DNA of 14,685 bases, taken from positions 1 to 14,685 of the forward strand of contig CAMPIC010000016.1 in assembly GCA_946886185.1 (NCBI GenBank). The letters are read 5' to 3'. The position numbers were made by a program, and so were the translations under genes. The DNA comes from an uncultured bacterium. GTDB lineage: Bacteria > Eisenbacteria > RBG-16-71-46 > CAIMUX01. The notes beneath the pieces were generated by a model. It was not told the origin of the DNA. It was given only the letters and a program-made list of their open reading frames with translations, and did no database searches. This document shows, in pieces, positions 1-9,505 of this stretch. Within the stretch, counting starts at the first letter, position 1, and each line of letters starts with the position of its first letter.

Positions 1-10
1 TGGGCCTGTC

Positions 11-1879
11 ATGCCTGCCCATCCTCGATCGAGCGGACTGCGATTCTGGCTCACCGCCCTGCTGGCCGGCGCCCAACTGTGCTGGGCGTCGACCGACGCG
101 ATGGCGCAATCCTCCGGCCAGGCGCCGCAAGTTCCTCCACCCGTTCGCAGAACGCCGGACGCGCCCGCGTGGCCGACCGACTTCGAAGTGGGGTTGGAAG
201 GAGCGCGCATCTTCGCCGACTACTTCGGAGTGGTGGAGACCGACTCTCTCCTGCAGCGGGTCAATCGCATCGGATACCAAGTGGCCAGCCAGACAGGCCA
301 ACCCGATTACCTTTTCACCTTCCAGATTCTCGACACCCCGGACGCGAATGCGATGGCGCTTCCGGGAGGGTTCATCTTCATCACGCGCGGCATCCTGGAG
401 CAGGGTCTCTCCGATCATGCCCTCGCGCACCTCTTCGGTCACGAGCTCGGCCACGTGACCGAGCGACACTTTGCGCGCTCCAACCGCGTCGAAACGCTTC
501 TCTCCCTGATCCAGACCGCCGCGATGGTGGCCGCGCTGGTGGCGGTCCCCTCGTCTCCCAGCGGCGGTTACGACTACGACGAGCACGAACAGGCGTACCG
601 CCGGAGCGTGGGAGGAAAGGAAGCTGCCTTCCAGGGGACCAGCATCTTCGGCAGCCTCTTCAGTGAGCTCCTTTCGCGCGGATATGCCCGAGGGCTCGAG
701 CTCGAAGCGGACGAGATCGGACGGAGGTTCGCCGGGCGGGCCGGGCACCCCATGTCCGGGGGCGTCGAGCTGATGAGCACGTTGCGCGGCCGGATCTATG
801 AGGATCAGCAGTTCGGGTATTGGAGTACGCACCCGTATTTCGATGAGCGCCTCCAGAAAGCCTCCGCGGCCCTCGACGCGGGCGGATCGCGGCCCCATCC
901 CTCCGAAGTCCAGGAGTACCGGGAGCAGACGCAAGCCCGCCTCGCGCAGCTGGCCGAGACGGTGATCGACGACGACGTGGCGATGTTTCTCTATCGATGC
1001 GCGCTGCGCGCCAATCCGAGCGGCCCTCGCACGATCCCGGTCGCGCATCAGCTCCTCGCGCGCCGCGCCCAGATCGAGAACCGGAAGAAGGACATCCTGC
1101 GCTCGATCACTCCGATCGTCGCCGGATACGACAGCCTCCTCACCCTTGCGCAAACCGAGATGGTGACCGACAGCGAGCGCCGGCGCCTCGTCTCCGAGCG
1201 GGACCGCCTGCTCGAGGAGCGCCAGGCGCTGTACGCGCGCAGCGTCGCGATCGTGGACTCGCCGGGGGCGGGCGTGCAGTTTCTCGAGCTGTTCCTCGAG
1301 AACTACCCCGAAGATCCGCGCCGCCGCGAAATCGTGATGCGACTCGCCGAGCAGTACCGGTTGGCGGACCGCCCCGATCGGGCGGCGTTGACGTTGAACC
1401 GGCTCGTGGGCGAAGTCTGGGGCGAGAGTTCGCCCGCCATCGAGCTCGTCTCGCAGGAGACGCCCGCAAAGGAGAACAATTCCTGGCGAGCCCGTTCGGT
1501 CGAGGCGCTGCGGCGGACCGTTCCGGAGACCACCGAGCTCACCACCAACCAGAGGATCCTTGACACCTCGCCGTCCGATTCGGTGCGCCACTGGGCGAGG
1601 ACCCGGCTTTTCGAGCTGGCCGCGGATTTCGACTCGTTGGAGCTGGGGAGCCGGTATCTGGCAAAGTATCCCGACAGCGAAGCGGCCGACGCGGTGCGCG
1701 CCCAGATCGAAGCGCTCGCTCAGAAGCGCGTCCTCCAGGGTCGGCTCCATGAGTCGCTCGCGCGGTATCAGGAAGCGCTCGACCAGTACAACGAGGTGAT
1801 CCTCCTCGCTCCCGGGAGCAAGGCGGCGGCTACGGCTCGCGCCGGTATCGAGCGCGTCCACCAGCTGAGCGGACGTTAG
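11..1879 (+). CDS. Secreted M48-family zinc metalloprotease with C-terminal TPR-like region (BepA-like)
   Basis: A 622-residue protein with a Sec-type signal peptide (hydrophobic stretch about residues 11-25, likely cleaved after AMA near residue 32). The M48 peptidase domain follows. It shows the family's NAMALPGGFIFITRG segment (about 113-127), zinc motif HELGH at 144-148 with catalytic Glu145, and downstream E-x-E-A-D (230-234), whose first Glu should be the third zinc ligand. From about residue 300 the protein is helical and repeat-like, ending in a recognisable TPR-type helix pair (YQEALDQYNEVILLAPGS). This domain order matches BepA/YfgC-type periplasmic proteases, which degrade or help assemble outer-membrane proteins; that role here is inferred. 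The start is the first in-frame ATG and precedes the signal peptide, but only 10 bases lie upstream, so no ribosome site can be judged. It converges on guaB with a 43-base gap. Confidence 0.9.
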   Translation: MPAHPRSSGLRFWLTALLAGAQLCWASTDAMAQSSGQAPQVPPPVRRTPDAPAWPTDFEVGLEGARIFADYFGVVETDSLLQRVNRIGYQVASQTGQPDYLFTFQILDTPDANAMALPGGFIFITRGILEQGLSDHALAHLFGHELGHVTERHFARSNRVETLLSLIQTAAMVAALVAVPSSPSGGYDYDEHEQAYRRSVGGKEAAFQGTSIFGSLFSELLSRGYARGLELEADEIGRRFAGRAGHPMSGGVELMSTLRGRIYEDQQFGYWSTHPYFDERLQKASAALDAGGSRPHPSEVQEYREQTQARLAQLAETVIDDDVAMFLYRCALRANPSGPRTIPVAHQLLARRAQIENRKKDILRSITPIVAGYDSLLTLAQTEMVTDSERRRLVSERDRLLEERQALYARSVAIVDSPGAGVQFLELFLENYPEDPRRREIVMRLAEQYRLADRPDRAALTLNRLVGEVWGESSPAIELVSQETPAKENNSWRARSVEALRRTVPETTELTTNQRILDTSPSDSVRHWARTRLFELAADFDSLELGSRYLAKYPDSEAADAVRAQIEALAQKRVLQGRLHESLARYQEALDQYNEVILLAPGSKAAATARAGIERVHQLSGR

Positions 1880-1922
1880 CGCGAGCGGTCTTCCGCGGCC
1901 GGGATGGTCGCTGCCGACCTAC

Positions 1923-4281
<2,359 letters not shown>

Positions 4282-4382
4282 ACGCGTCTCCCTCGCTCGC
4301 ATCCGATCGGTGCAAGCTCGACCCCGGCTGGACGTTGTCGCCCTGAGAAATGCCGGAGGTCGCATCCCCCAGCTCGAGCGGG

Positions 4383-4412
4383 AGTATATCGACCGATATT
4401 CCGAGAGGTCAA
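4383..4412 (-). promoter_or_regulatory. Sigma70-like promoter for the beta-barrel gene
   Basis: On the minus strand: -35 TTGACC (plus-strand 4407-4412), an 18-base spacer, and -10 TATACT (4383-4388). Each hexamer matches consensus at five of six positions, in an AT-rich island within GC-rich DNA. Transcription would start near 4376, giving a leader of about 95 bases before the ATG at 4281. Confidence 0.65.
4386..4399. promoter_or_regulatory. Operator-like palindrome inside the promoter spacer
   Basis: ATATCG-AC-CGATAT is a perfect 6-bp-arm inverted repeat with a 2-base centre. It covers half of the leftward -10 element and most of the spacer. A dimeric regulator bound here would directly block RNA polymerase. 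The regulator is not identifiable in this window, so operator function is an inference from position and symmetry. Confidence 0.45.
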
Positions 4413-4414
4413 GG

Positions 4415-4446
4415 CGACCTCCCCGCGTGGCGACGCGGGGAGGTCG
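4415..4446. repeat. Perfect inverted repeat (14-bp arms, 4-base loop) between divergent promoters
   Basis: The left arm CGACCTCCCCGCGT (4415-4428) and right arm ACGCGGGGAGGTCG (4433-4446) are exact reverse complements around GGCG. The element begins two bases upstream of the -35 of the leftward promoter and ends 20 bases before the -35 of the tRNA promoter. No gene ends here and no T-run follows on either strand, so it is not an obvious terminator. It could be a regulator-binding site or a DNA/RNA cruciform element. The outer 8 bases, GGAGGTCG, recur at 4355-4362. Confidence 0.7.
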
Positions 4447-4466
4447 ATCCAACCGGATTCGTCGTC

Positions 4467-4496
4467 TTGACAGTGCGAAGCTCGGCCACGCATGAT
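4467..4496 (+). promoter_or_regulatory. Sigma70-like promoter for tRNA-Met and probably tilS onward
   Basis: A perfect -35 TTGACA (4467-4472), an 18-base spacer, and -10 CATGAT (4491-4496, four of six to consensus). The expected start near 4503 lies about 9 bases before the mature 5' end of the tRNA, a short leader typical of tRNA genes. Confidence 0.6.
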
Positions 4497-4511
4497 TCGA
4501 GGCCTTGCGGT

Positions 4512-4585
4512 GCCGGCGTAGCTCAGCTGGTCAGAGCAGCGGAATCATAATCCGCGGGTCCGGGGTTCGAATCCCTGCGCCGGCA
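4512..4585 (+). tRNA. tRNA-Met (CAU anticodon), elongator type
   Basis: A complete cloverleaf of 74 nucleotides. The acceptor GCCGGCG pairs fully with CGCCGGC (4578-4584), with discriminator A4585. D stem GCTC/GAGC; anticodon stem GCGGA/TCCGC with loop ATCATAA, so the anticodon is CAT at 4546-4548; 5-base variable region; T loop TTCGAAT with a 5-bp stem (one G-U). CCA is not encoded. The first pair is G-C, not the C/A mismatch of initiator tRNA. CAU could also be the lysidine-modified tRNA-Ile2. However, acceptor positions 4 and 5 are G, not the C4/C5 described as TilS determinants in E. coli, and the anticodon arm resembles bacterial elongator tRNA-Met. tilS starts 42 bases downstream. Confidence 0.93.
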
Positions 4586-4627
4586 CACCCATCTCACTGC
4601 GCTCCTCCGTTCGGATACACTCGGGCA

Positions 4628-5665
4628 GTGGATCGACGCGCATTCCAGCTCCGGGCTCGCTTCCGCAAAGCGATCCGCACCGCGCGCATCGACGATGGCT
4701 CGACCCTCCTGGTGGCGGTCTCCGGCGGTTGCGACTCGATCTACCTCCTCCATCTGGTTCTCGCGGAACGGCGCCGCCGCAACTGGACCGTCTGGGTCGC
4801 GCATGTCGATCACGGACTTCGTCCCGACTCCGTGGAGGACGCCGGGTTCGTGCGAGGGATCGCCAAGCAGCTCCGCGTCCCGTCGATCGGGATGCGGGTC
4901 GATCCCCGCGTCTGGAAGATCCCGGGATCGGTGGAGGAGCGGGCTCGCGCCTACCGGCATCTCGCGCTCCGCCGCATGGCCGACAAGGTCGGCGCCTCCG
5001 TCATCCTGCTCGGGCATACCCAGGACGATCAGGCGGAGACGGTGCTCATCCGATTGCTCCGCGGGAGCGGGCTCCGTGGGCTCGGCGGGATCCGCTTGCT
5101 CACGCCCGGCGAGCCGCGCCTGGTCCGGCCGCTCCTCGAAATCCCGCGCGAGCAGCTGCGCGCGGCGGCTCGAACCGCCTCGCTCTCGTGGCGAGACGAT
5201 CCGACCAACTCCGATCCGAGCATCCTTCGCAATCGAATCCGGATCGTGCTGCTGCCGCTTCTGGAAGAGCAGTTCCAACCGGGAGCGAGGAAAGTGTTGG
5301 CGCGAACCGCGGTCAGTCTGGACGACGCGCGCGCCTGGCTCGAGGAGGAGACCGACCGCGCCTGGGAAGAGCTCGCTCCCCGGCGCGAGGGGACCTCGAT
5401 CCGCCTTGATCGATCCCGCCTTGCCTCCTATCATGAGGTCTTGGTCGAAGGAATTATCCGACGGGCATTCAGCACCCTCTCGGGCTCGGCCCGCGGACTC
5501 GGCAAGGCCCACGTACAAGCGACCTTGCGCGCCCTACTGGATCCGCGTCCCCGCCAGATCCACTTCCCGCGTCGGGTGACGGCCACAGTGAATCGGAGGG
5601 AACTCGAGATGGTACTTCGAGTCCCGCCCCCCGCGGCGGAGGGTGGTGCATCGAACGGATCGTGA
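4628..5665 (+). CDS. tilS: tRNA(Ile)-lysidine synthetase
   Basis: TilS ligates lysine to C34 of tRNA-Ile(CAU) using ATP, so that the tRNA reads AUA instead of AUG. The N-type ATP-pyrophosphatase core is clear: LLVAVSGGCDS (P-loop SGGCDS at residues 32-37), AHVDHGLRPDS, GHTQDDQAETVLIRLLRGSG (129-148) and RNRIRIVLLPLLE (201-213). The start is GTG at 4628. The frame stays open through the tRNA, but that part would be tRNA sequence, and family similarity begins shortly after the GTG. At 345 residues the protein is shorter than E. coli TilS and nearer the compact Aquifex form, so the C-terminal domain is probably reduced. Its ribosome site is weak. It lies directly after a CAU tRNA and before the HPRT-like gene, the conserved tilS-hpt-ftsH arrangement. 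Confidence 0.95.
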   Translation: MDRRAFQLRARFRKAIRTARIDDGSTLLVAVSGGCDSIYLLHLVLAERRRRNWTVWVAHVDHGLRPDSVEDAGFVRGIAKQLRVPSIGMRVDPRVWKIPGSVEERARAYRHLALRRMADKVGASVILLGHTQDDQAETVLIRLLRGSGLRGLGGIRLLTPGEPRLVRPLLEIPREQLRAAARTASLSWRDDPTNSDPSILRNRIRIVLLPLLEEQFQPGARKVLARTAVSLDDARAWLEEETDRAWEELAPRREGTSIRLDRSRLASYHEVLVEGIIRRAFSTLSGSARGLGKAHVQATLRALLDPRPRQIHFPRRVTATVNRRELEMVLRVPPPAAEGGASNGS

Positions 5666-5785
5666 CGCGCGATCGGATCGCATCCGATGGCGTGGAACCC
5701 GAGGCATCGCGGCAGGGACGGAGCGCGCCGGGTTCGTCGATCGCAATTCGTTCCCACAGGACCAGGAAACGAGGACTCGAACGAG

Positions 5786-6382
5786 GTGCATTCCAGGTTT
5801 CAAGCGGGCGATCGCCTTCGCGTCGGGGTCAGTGACCTCCGCGTCCTCGTGGGGGAACAGCAGATCCACGAGCGGGTAAAAGAAGTGGGCGCCTCGTTGC
5901 GCGAGCGGATCGGGGACGAGGTGCCGGTCTTCATCGGAATGCTGAGCGGCGGGTTCGTCTTTCTCTCCGACCTGATCCGCGTCTATGACGGAGAGCACGA
6001 GATCGATTTCCTGAAGGTGTCCCGATACGATCGCCGCCAACGGGATCCCACCGCGGTCCGCGTGCTGCACGACTTGCGCAGCAATGTCCGAGGGCGTTCG
6101 GTGGTCCTGGTCGAGGGAATTCGGGCGCGCGGCACCAAGATCCAGTACGTGGACCGCTTCCTCAGGCTCCACCAGCCGAAGCAAGTTCTGTACTGCGCGA
6201 TGATCGAACCGGCCGACGCGCAACGCACGGTTCCACTGGATGAATCCGGGTTTCGGATCGATAACGAATTCGTGGTCGGATACGGTCTCGACTACGAGGA
6301 GCGCTACCGCAACTTGCCGTTTATCGGGGTCATGGAGTCGAGCCCGCTCGAGAAAGCCCCGAGACCGAGGGAGTCCGAATGA
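5786..6382 (+). CDS. HPRT-family protein with degenerate active site (pseudo-HPRT)
   Basis: The protein aligns by eye with hypoxanthine phosphoribosyltransferase over its length: VLVGEQQIHERVKEVGASL, VPVFIGMLSGGFVFLSDL, EIDFLKVSRYD and, near the end, DNEFVVGYGLDYEERYRNLPFIGVM. The key loop, normally VEDIIDTGxT, reads VEGIRARGT (codons 6113-6136): the second acidic residue is Gly, the catalytic-base Asp is Ala and the Thr is Arg. The LKGG loop is LSGG, and the purine-contacting Lys of the LLDKP region is not visible (AMIEPADAQR). PRPP binding and catalysis therefore look unlikely. The frame is uninterrupted, so it is not a simple pseudogene. GTG 5786 gives 198 residues, close to the family norm. 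ATG 5687 would add 33 Arg-rich residues with atypical codon use. The stop overlaps the ftsH start (ATGA). Confidence 0.8.
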   Translation: MHSRFQAGDRLRVGVSDLRVLVGEQQIHERVKEVGASLRERIGDEVPVFIGMLSGGFVFLSDLIRVYDGEHEIDFLKVSRYDRRQRDPTAVRVLHDLRSNVRGRSVVLVEGIRARGTKIQYVDRFLRLHQPKQVLYCAMIEPADAQRTVPLDESGFRIDNEFVVGYGLDYEERYRNLPFIGVMESSPLEKAPRPRESE

Positions 6383-8442
6383 ATCTGACCACCATGCTCT
6401 TTTCCGAGAAGACTCCCCCACCCCCTTCGGGCGGGCGCGGCGGAGGCCCGAGGCGCCCCGGCCAGATCCCTGGGCGCCAGTTCCGCGCCTTCACGTTTTG
6501 GCTGCTCTTCGCGTTGCTCGCCGTCGTGCTGGTGCATGGGATCATGAACCGCAGCGCCAACGAGCACGAGATCTCCTACACCGAGTTCATGAACCAGGTG
6601 AAGGCGAAGAACGTCGTCGACCTCCTCATCATCGAGCGCGAGGTCCAGGGTACATTCAAGGAAGAGGTGATGGTGGAGGGCGGGAGCCAGCGCTCCACGC
6701 CGGTGAAGCAGTTCAAGGTCACCTTGCCGGCGGACGACCCCGATCTCGCCGACAAGGTCTGGGCGGAGAATCCCGACGCGGAAATCCGCTCGCGTCCCAC
6801 GAGCACGCCGTGGTTCAACATCTTCTTCTCCTGGTGGATTCCGCTCCTCGCGATCTTCCTGCTCTGGATCTTCTTCATCCGGCAGATGCAGGCGGGCGGC
6901 TCCGCCGCGCTCAAGTTTGGCAAGTCCAAGGCAAGGGTGCTGAACGAGAACGCGGTGAAGGTCACGTTCAAGGATGTCGCGGGCGCCGATGAAGCGAAGG
7001 AAGAGCTCCAGGAGATCATCGAGTTCCTGCGCGATCCCAAGAAGTTCCAGGTCCTGGGCGGGCGCATTCCCAAGGGCGCGCTCCTGCTCGGCCCTCCGGG
7101 CACCGGCAAGACCCTCCTCGCCAAGGCGGTGGCGGGAGAGGCGGGAGTGCCGTTCTTCAGCATCAGCGGCTCCGACTTCGTCGAGATGTTCGTCGGCGTG
7201 GGCGCATCGCGGGTGCGCGATCTCTTCGAGCAGGGAAAGAAGAACGCTCCTTGCATCATCTTCATCGACGAGATCGACGCGGTCGGGCGCCATCGCGGAG
7301 CCGGACTGGGCGGCGGACACGACGAGCGCGAGCAGACTCTCAATCAGCTCCTGGTGGAGATGGACGGATTCGAGTCGAACGACGGCGTCATCCTGATCGC
7401 GGCGACCAACCGCCCCGACGTGCTCGATCCGGCGCTCCTGCGACCGGGACGCTTCGATCGACAGATCGTGGTGGATCGGCCCGATGCGCGCGGGCGCGAA
7501 GGGATCCTCAAGGTGCACGTGCGCGGCAAGCCGCTCTCGGACGACGTCGATCTCCTCACCCTGGCCAAGGGAACGCCCGGCCTGGCGGGAGCCGATCTCG
7601 CCAACCTCGTGAACGAGGCGGCGCTCCTCGCGGCGCGCAAGAACCACAAGAAGATCTCCATGCGCGACTTCGAAGAGGCCAAGGACAAGGTCATGATGGG
7701 GACCGAGCGCAAGTCGATGATCCTCTCGGAAGAGGAGAAGAAGGTCACCGCGTATCACGAATCGGGGCACGCCCTCGTCGGATGGATGCAGCCCAACGCC
7801 GATCCGATCCACAAGGTGACGGTGATCCCGCGTGGACGCGCTCTCGGCGTGACGCACTTCCTTCCGGAGAAGGATCACTACACGCGCACGCGCGAGTACT
7901 TCGTCGACACCATGGCGACCATGATGGGCGGGCGAGCAGCCGAAGAGATCATCTTCAACCGCATGACCAACGGCGCCTCCAACGACATCCAGGTGGCGAC
8001 CAATCTGGCGCGGAAGATGGTGACCGAGTGGGGCATGAGCAAGAAGCTCGGTCCGCTCAACTACGGCAAGGCGGACGACATGGTCTTCCTGGGACGGGAG
8101 CTCGTCTCGCACAAGGACTACAGCGAGCGTACGGCGGAGCTGATCGACGAGGAGGTCACCAGACTCGTGACCGCTGCATATCAGACCGCGCAGACGGTCC
8201 TGAAGGAGAACCTGGACAAGCTGCACGCGCTCGCGCAGGCGCTCCTGGAGCGGGAAGTGCTGGACCGCCGCGAGATCGGCATCCTGCTCGGCATGGTTAC
8301 CGTGGAGGAGAAGCCCGTCCTTCCGGAGCCGGTTGCGGAGGAGCAGCCGCCCGAAGCGATACGCCCCGCCAAGGCAGACGTCCCCAGCAAGACCGGCTCG
8401 ATCATCCGGCCCGATCCGCTCCCCGGCCCGTCCGGCGCCTAG
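6379..8442 (+). CDS. ftsH: ATP-dependent zinc metalloprotease FtsH
   Basis: A complete 687-residue membrane-anchored AAA+ protease that unfolds and degrades membrane and short-lived cytosolic proteins as a hexamer. Transmembrane segments lie at about 37-55 and 145-168 and flank a periplasmic domain. The AAA domain has Walker A GPPGTGKT (238-245), the pore motif FVEMFVG (267-273), Walker B IIFIDEID (293-300) and the second region of homology (342-361, ending in the two arginine fingers). The M41 site is HESGH at 460-464, with third ligand Asp536 in NDIQVAT. A Pro/Gly/Arg-rich cytoplasmic stretch (12-34) precedes the first membrane segment and is longer than in E. coli FtsH. The start overlaps the previous gene by ATGA, so translational coupling is likely; GAGGGAG lies upstream. 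Confidence 0.98.
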   Translation: MNLTTMLFSEKTPPPPSGGRGGGPRRPGQIPGRQFRAFTFWLLFALLAVVLVHGIMNRSANEHEISYTEFMNQVKAKNVVDLLIIEREVQGTFKEEVMVEGGSQRSTPVKQFKVTLPADDPDLADKVWAENPDAEIRSRPTSTPWFNIFFSWWIPLLAIFLLWIFFIRQMQAGGSAALKFGKSKARVLNENAVKVTFKDVAGADEAKEELQEIIEFLRDPKKFQVLGGRIPKGALLLGPPGTGKTLLAKAVAGEAGVPFFSISGSDFVEMFVGVGASRVRDLFEQGKKNAPCIIFIDEIDAVGRHRGAGLGGGHDEREQTLNQLLVEMDGFESNDGVILIAATNRPDVLDPALLRPGRFDRQIVVDRPDARGREGILKVHVRGKPLSDDVDLLTLAKGTPGLAGADLANLVNEAALLAARKNHKKISMRDFEEAKDKVMMGTERKSMILSEEEKKVTAYHESGHALVGWMQPNADPIHKVTVIPRGRALGVTHFLPEKDHYTRTREYFVDTMATMMGGRAAEEIIFNRMTNGASNDIQVATNLARKMVTEWGMSKKLGPLNYGKADDMVFLGRELVSHKDYSERTAELIDEEVTRLVTAAYQTAQTVLKENLDKLHALAQALLEREVLDRREIGILLGMVTVEEKPVLPEPVAEEQPPEAIRPAKADVPSKTGSIIRPDPLPGPSGA

Positions 8443-8459
8443 CAGATCTTCGGACCGCC

Positions 8460-9338
8460 ATGCGTTCCGCCTTCCCCGCGCGCCCGCACCGAACCTTGCG
8501 GGCGCGCGCGCATACGCTCTCTTTGGGCGAGCGCACGGTGGTGATGGCGATCCTCAACTGCACCCCCGACTCCTTCTCTGACGGCGGTCGGCACGAGACG
8601 CCCGTGTGCGCTCTCGAGCGTCTGGAGCAGCTCGTGGACGAGGGCGCCGATTGGGTGGACGTGGGCGGCGAGAGCACGCGCCCGAACGCGCCTCCTGTCC
8701 CCTGGGAGGAGGAGTGGAGGCGGATCGCGCCCATCCTGCAGGAAGCGGCGCGGGGATACCCGCTCCCCATCTCGGTCGACACCACCAAGTCGGAAGTCGC
8801 CGAGCGCGCGCTCGACCTGGGCGTGTCGATCCTCAACGACGTGAGCGGCCTCCGCTTCGATCCGCGCATCGCCGATCTCGCCGCGGGCAGCGGCGCCGCT
8901 CTGATCCTGATGCACATGAGAGGCAATCCCCGCACGATGCAGATCTCGCCGGAATACGCCGATGTCACCGAGGAAGTGGCGTGCTCCCTGGAGCGCTCGG
9001 TCGCCGAGGCGCGGGCCCGCGGCGTGGCAGAAGAGCAGATCGTGATCGATCCGGGGATCGGCTTCGGAAAGACGGCGGAGCACAATTTCCGGCTCTTGGC
9101 CGAGCTTCCCCGGCTGTCTCGATCCGGGAGACCGATCCTGGTCGGAGCTTCACGCAAATCATTTCTGGGAAAGAGTCTCGGCCTGGAGGTCGATCAGCGT
9201 AGGGAGGGCTCGCTGGCCGCCCATGTGGCCGCGGTCCTGGCGGGGGCCCACATCGTGCGCGCTCACGACGTGCGAGAGACCGTCAGAGCGATACGGATCG
9301 CCGACGAGATCCTGCAAGGCGCCCGGGGCGAGGCGTGA
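8460..9338 (+). CDS. folP: Dihydropteroate synthase
   Basis: 292 residues. The enzyme condenses 6-hydroxymethyl-dihydropterin pyrophosphate with p-aminobenzoate in folate synthesis and is the sulfonamide target. Family motifs appear in order: MAILNCTPDSFSDGG (29-43; the usual Val is Cys), WVDVGGESTRP, PISVDTTKSEVAERAL, ILNDVSGL, LILMHMRGNPRTMQ, IVIDPGIGFGKT, PILVGASRKSFLG and the closing VRAHDVRET. The ATG at 8460, 17 bases after the ftsH stop, is chosen because the frame further upstream is only the shadow of ftsH. The ribosome site is weak, so coupling to ftsH is likely. The ftsH-folP pairing is found in many bacteria. Confidence 0.97.
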   Translation: MRSAFPARPHRTLRARAHTLSLGERTVVMAILNCTPDSFSDGGRHETPVCALERLEQLVDEGADWVDVGGESTRPNAPPVPWEEEWRRIAPILQEAARGYPLPISVDTTKSEVAERALDLGVSILNDVSGLRFDPRIADLAAGSGAALILMHMRGNPRTMQISPEYADVTEEVACSLERSVAEARARGVAEEQIVIDPGIGFGKTAEHNFRLLAELPRLSRSGRPILVGASRKSFLGKSLGLEVDQRREGSLAAHVAAVLAGAHIVRAHDVRETVRAIRIADEILQGARGEA

Positions 9339-9349
9339 AAGCGCCCGTT

Positions 9350-9421
9350 GCGGAGCGGCGACCACCTTCCGCCTCCGCCGTGCAGCTGCGTGAGCTTCCG
9401 ATGAGGCATTTTCTCGGAGCT
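9350..9421 (+). other. Two consecutive stem-loops in the folP-cdaA gap
   Basis: Stem-loop 1: GCGGAGCGG (9350-9358) pairs with CCG-c-CTCCGC (9369-9378), one bulged C and a 10-base loop. Stem-loop 2: AGCT-t-CCGA (9393-9401) pairs with TCGGAGCT (9414-9421), one bulged T and a 12-base loop. Between them lies the palindrome GCAGCTGC (9382-9389). No T-run follows, so a standard intrinsic terminator is not supported. They could reduce read-through into cdaA or protect transcript ends. Confidence 0.35.
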
Positions 9422-9470
9422 GGATCGCCCGCTGGGCCCATCAACGGTCATTTGAGCGCATCATCTGGGG

Positions 9471-9476
9471 TATGAT
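9471..9476 (+). promoter_or_regulatory. Possible -10 element upstream of cdaA
   Basis: TATGAT (five of six to consensus) lies 29 bases before the cdaA start. The nearest -35-like hexamer, TTGAGC (9452-9457), is only 13 bases away, too close for a standard sigma70 promoter, so the call rests mainly on the -10. Confidence 0.3.
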
Positions 9477-9495
9477 CGCGCCACGAGGGATCGTC

Positions 9496-9501
9496 AGGAG
9501 G
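9496..9501 (+). promoter_or_regulatory. Ribosome binding site of cdaA (AGGAGG)
   Basis: A consensus AGGAGG lies 4 bases before the ATG at 9506 and fixes that start. It is the strongest ribosome site of the rightward cluster, suggesting translation independent of folP. Confidence 0.7.
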
Positions 9502-9505
9502 AACG

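Noticed and set aside
1880..1922. Terminator in the convergent gap between the M48 protease and guaB
   Set aside because: Only a 4-bp GCGG/CCGC hairpin is visible and no T-run on either strand.
4282..4452. N-terminal extension of the beta-barrel gene to 4452
   Set aside because: It would cover the promoter and part of the inverted repeat, and would bury the signal peptide; the ATG at 4281 has a good ribosome site and starts the signal peptide.
4512..4585. Initiator tRNA-fMet or tRNA-Ile2 identity
   Set aside because: Initiator lacks support because the first pair is G-C; Ile2 is less likely because acceptor positions 4-5 are G-G, not C-C. Neither is strictly excluded without a classifier.
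4505..4627. Extension of tilS through the tRNA gene
   Set aside because: The frame is open but the sequence is a complete tRNA; TilS similarity begins only after the GTG at 4628.
6304..8226. 640-residue open frame on the minus strand opposite ftsH
   Set aside because: Its composition (runs of His, Arg, Asp, Leu) is that of the antisense shadow of a GC-rich gene, with no family motif; ftsH on the other strand is unambiguous.
9452..9476. Complete sigma70 promoter TTGAGC/TATGAT before cdaA
   Set aside because: The 13-base spacing is far below the usable 16-18 bases; only the -10 was kept, at low confidence.
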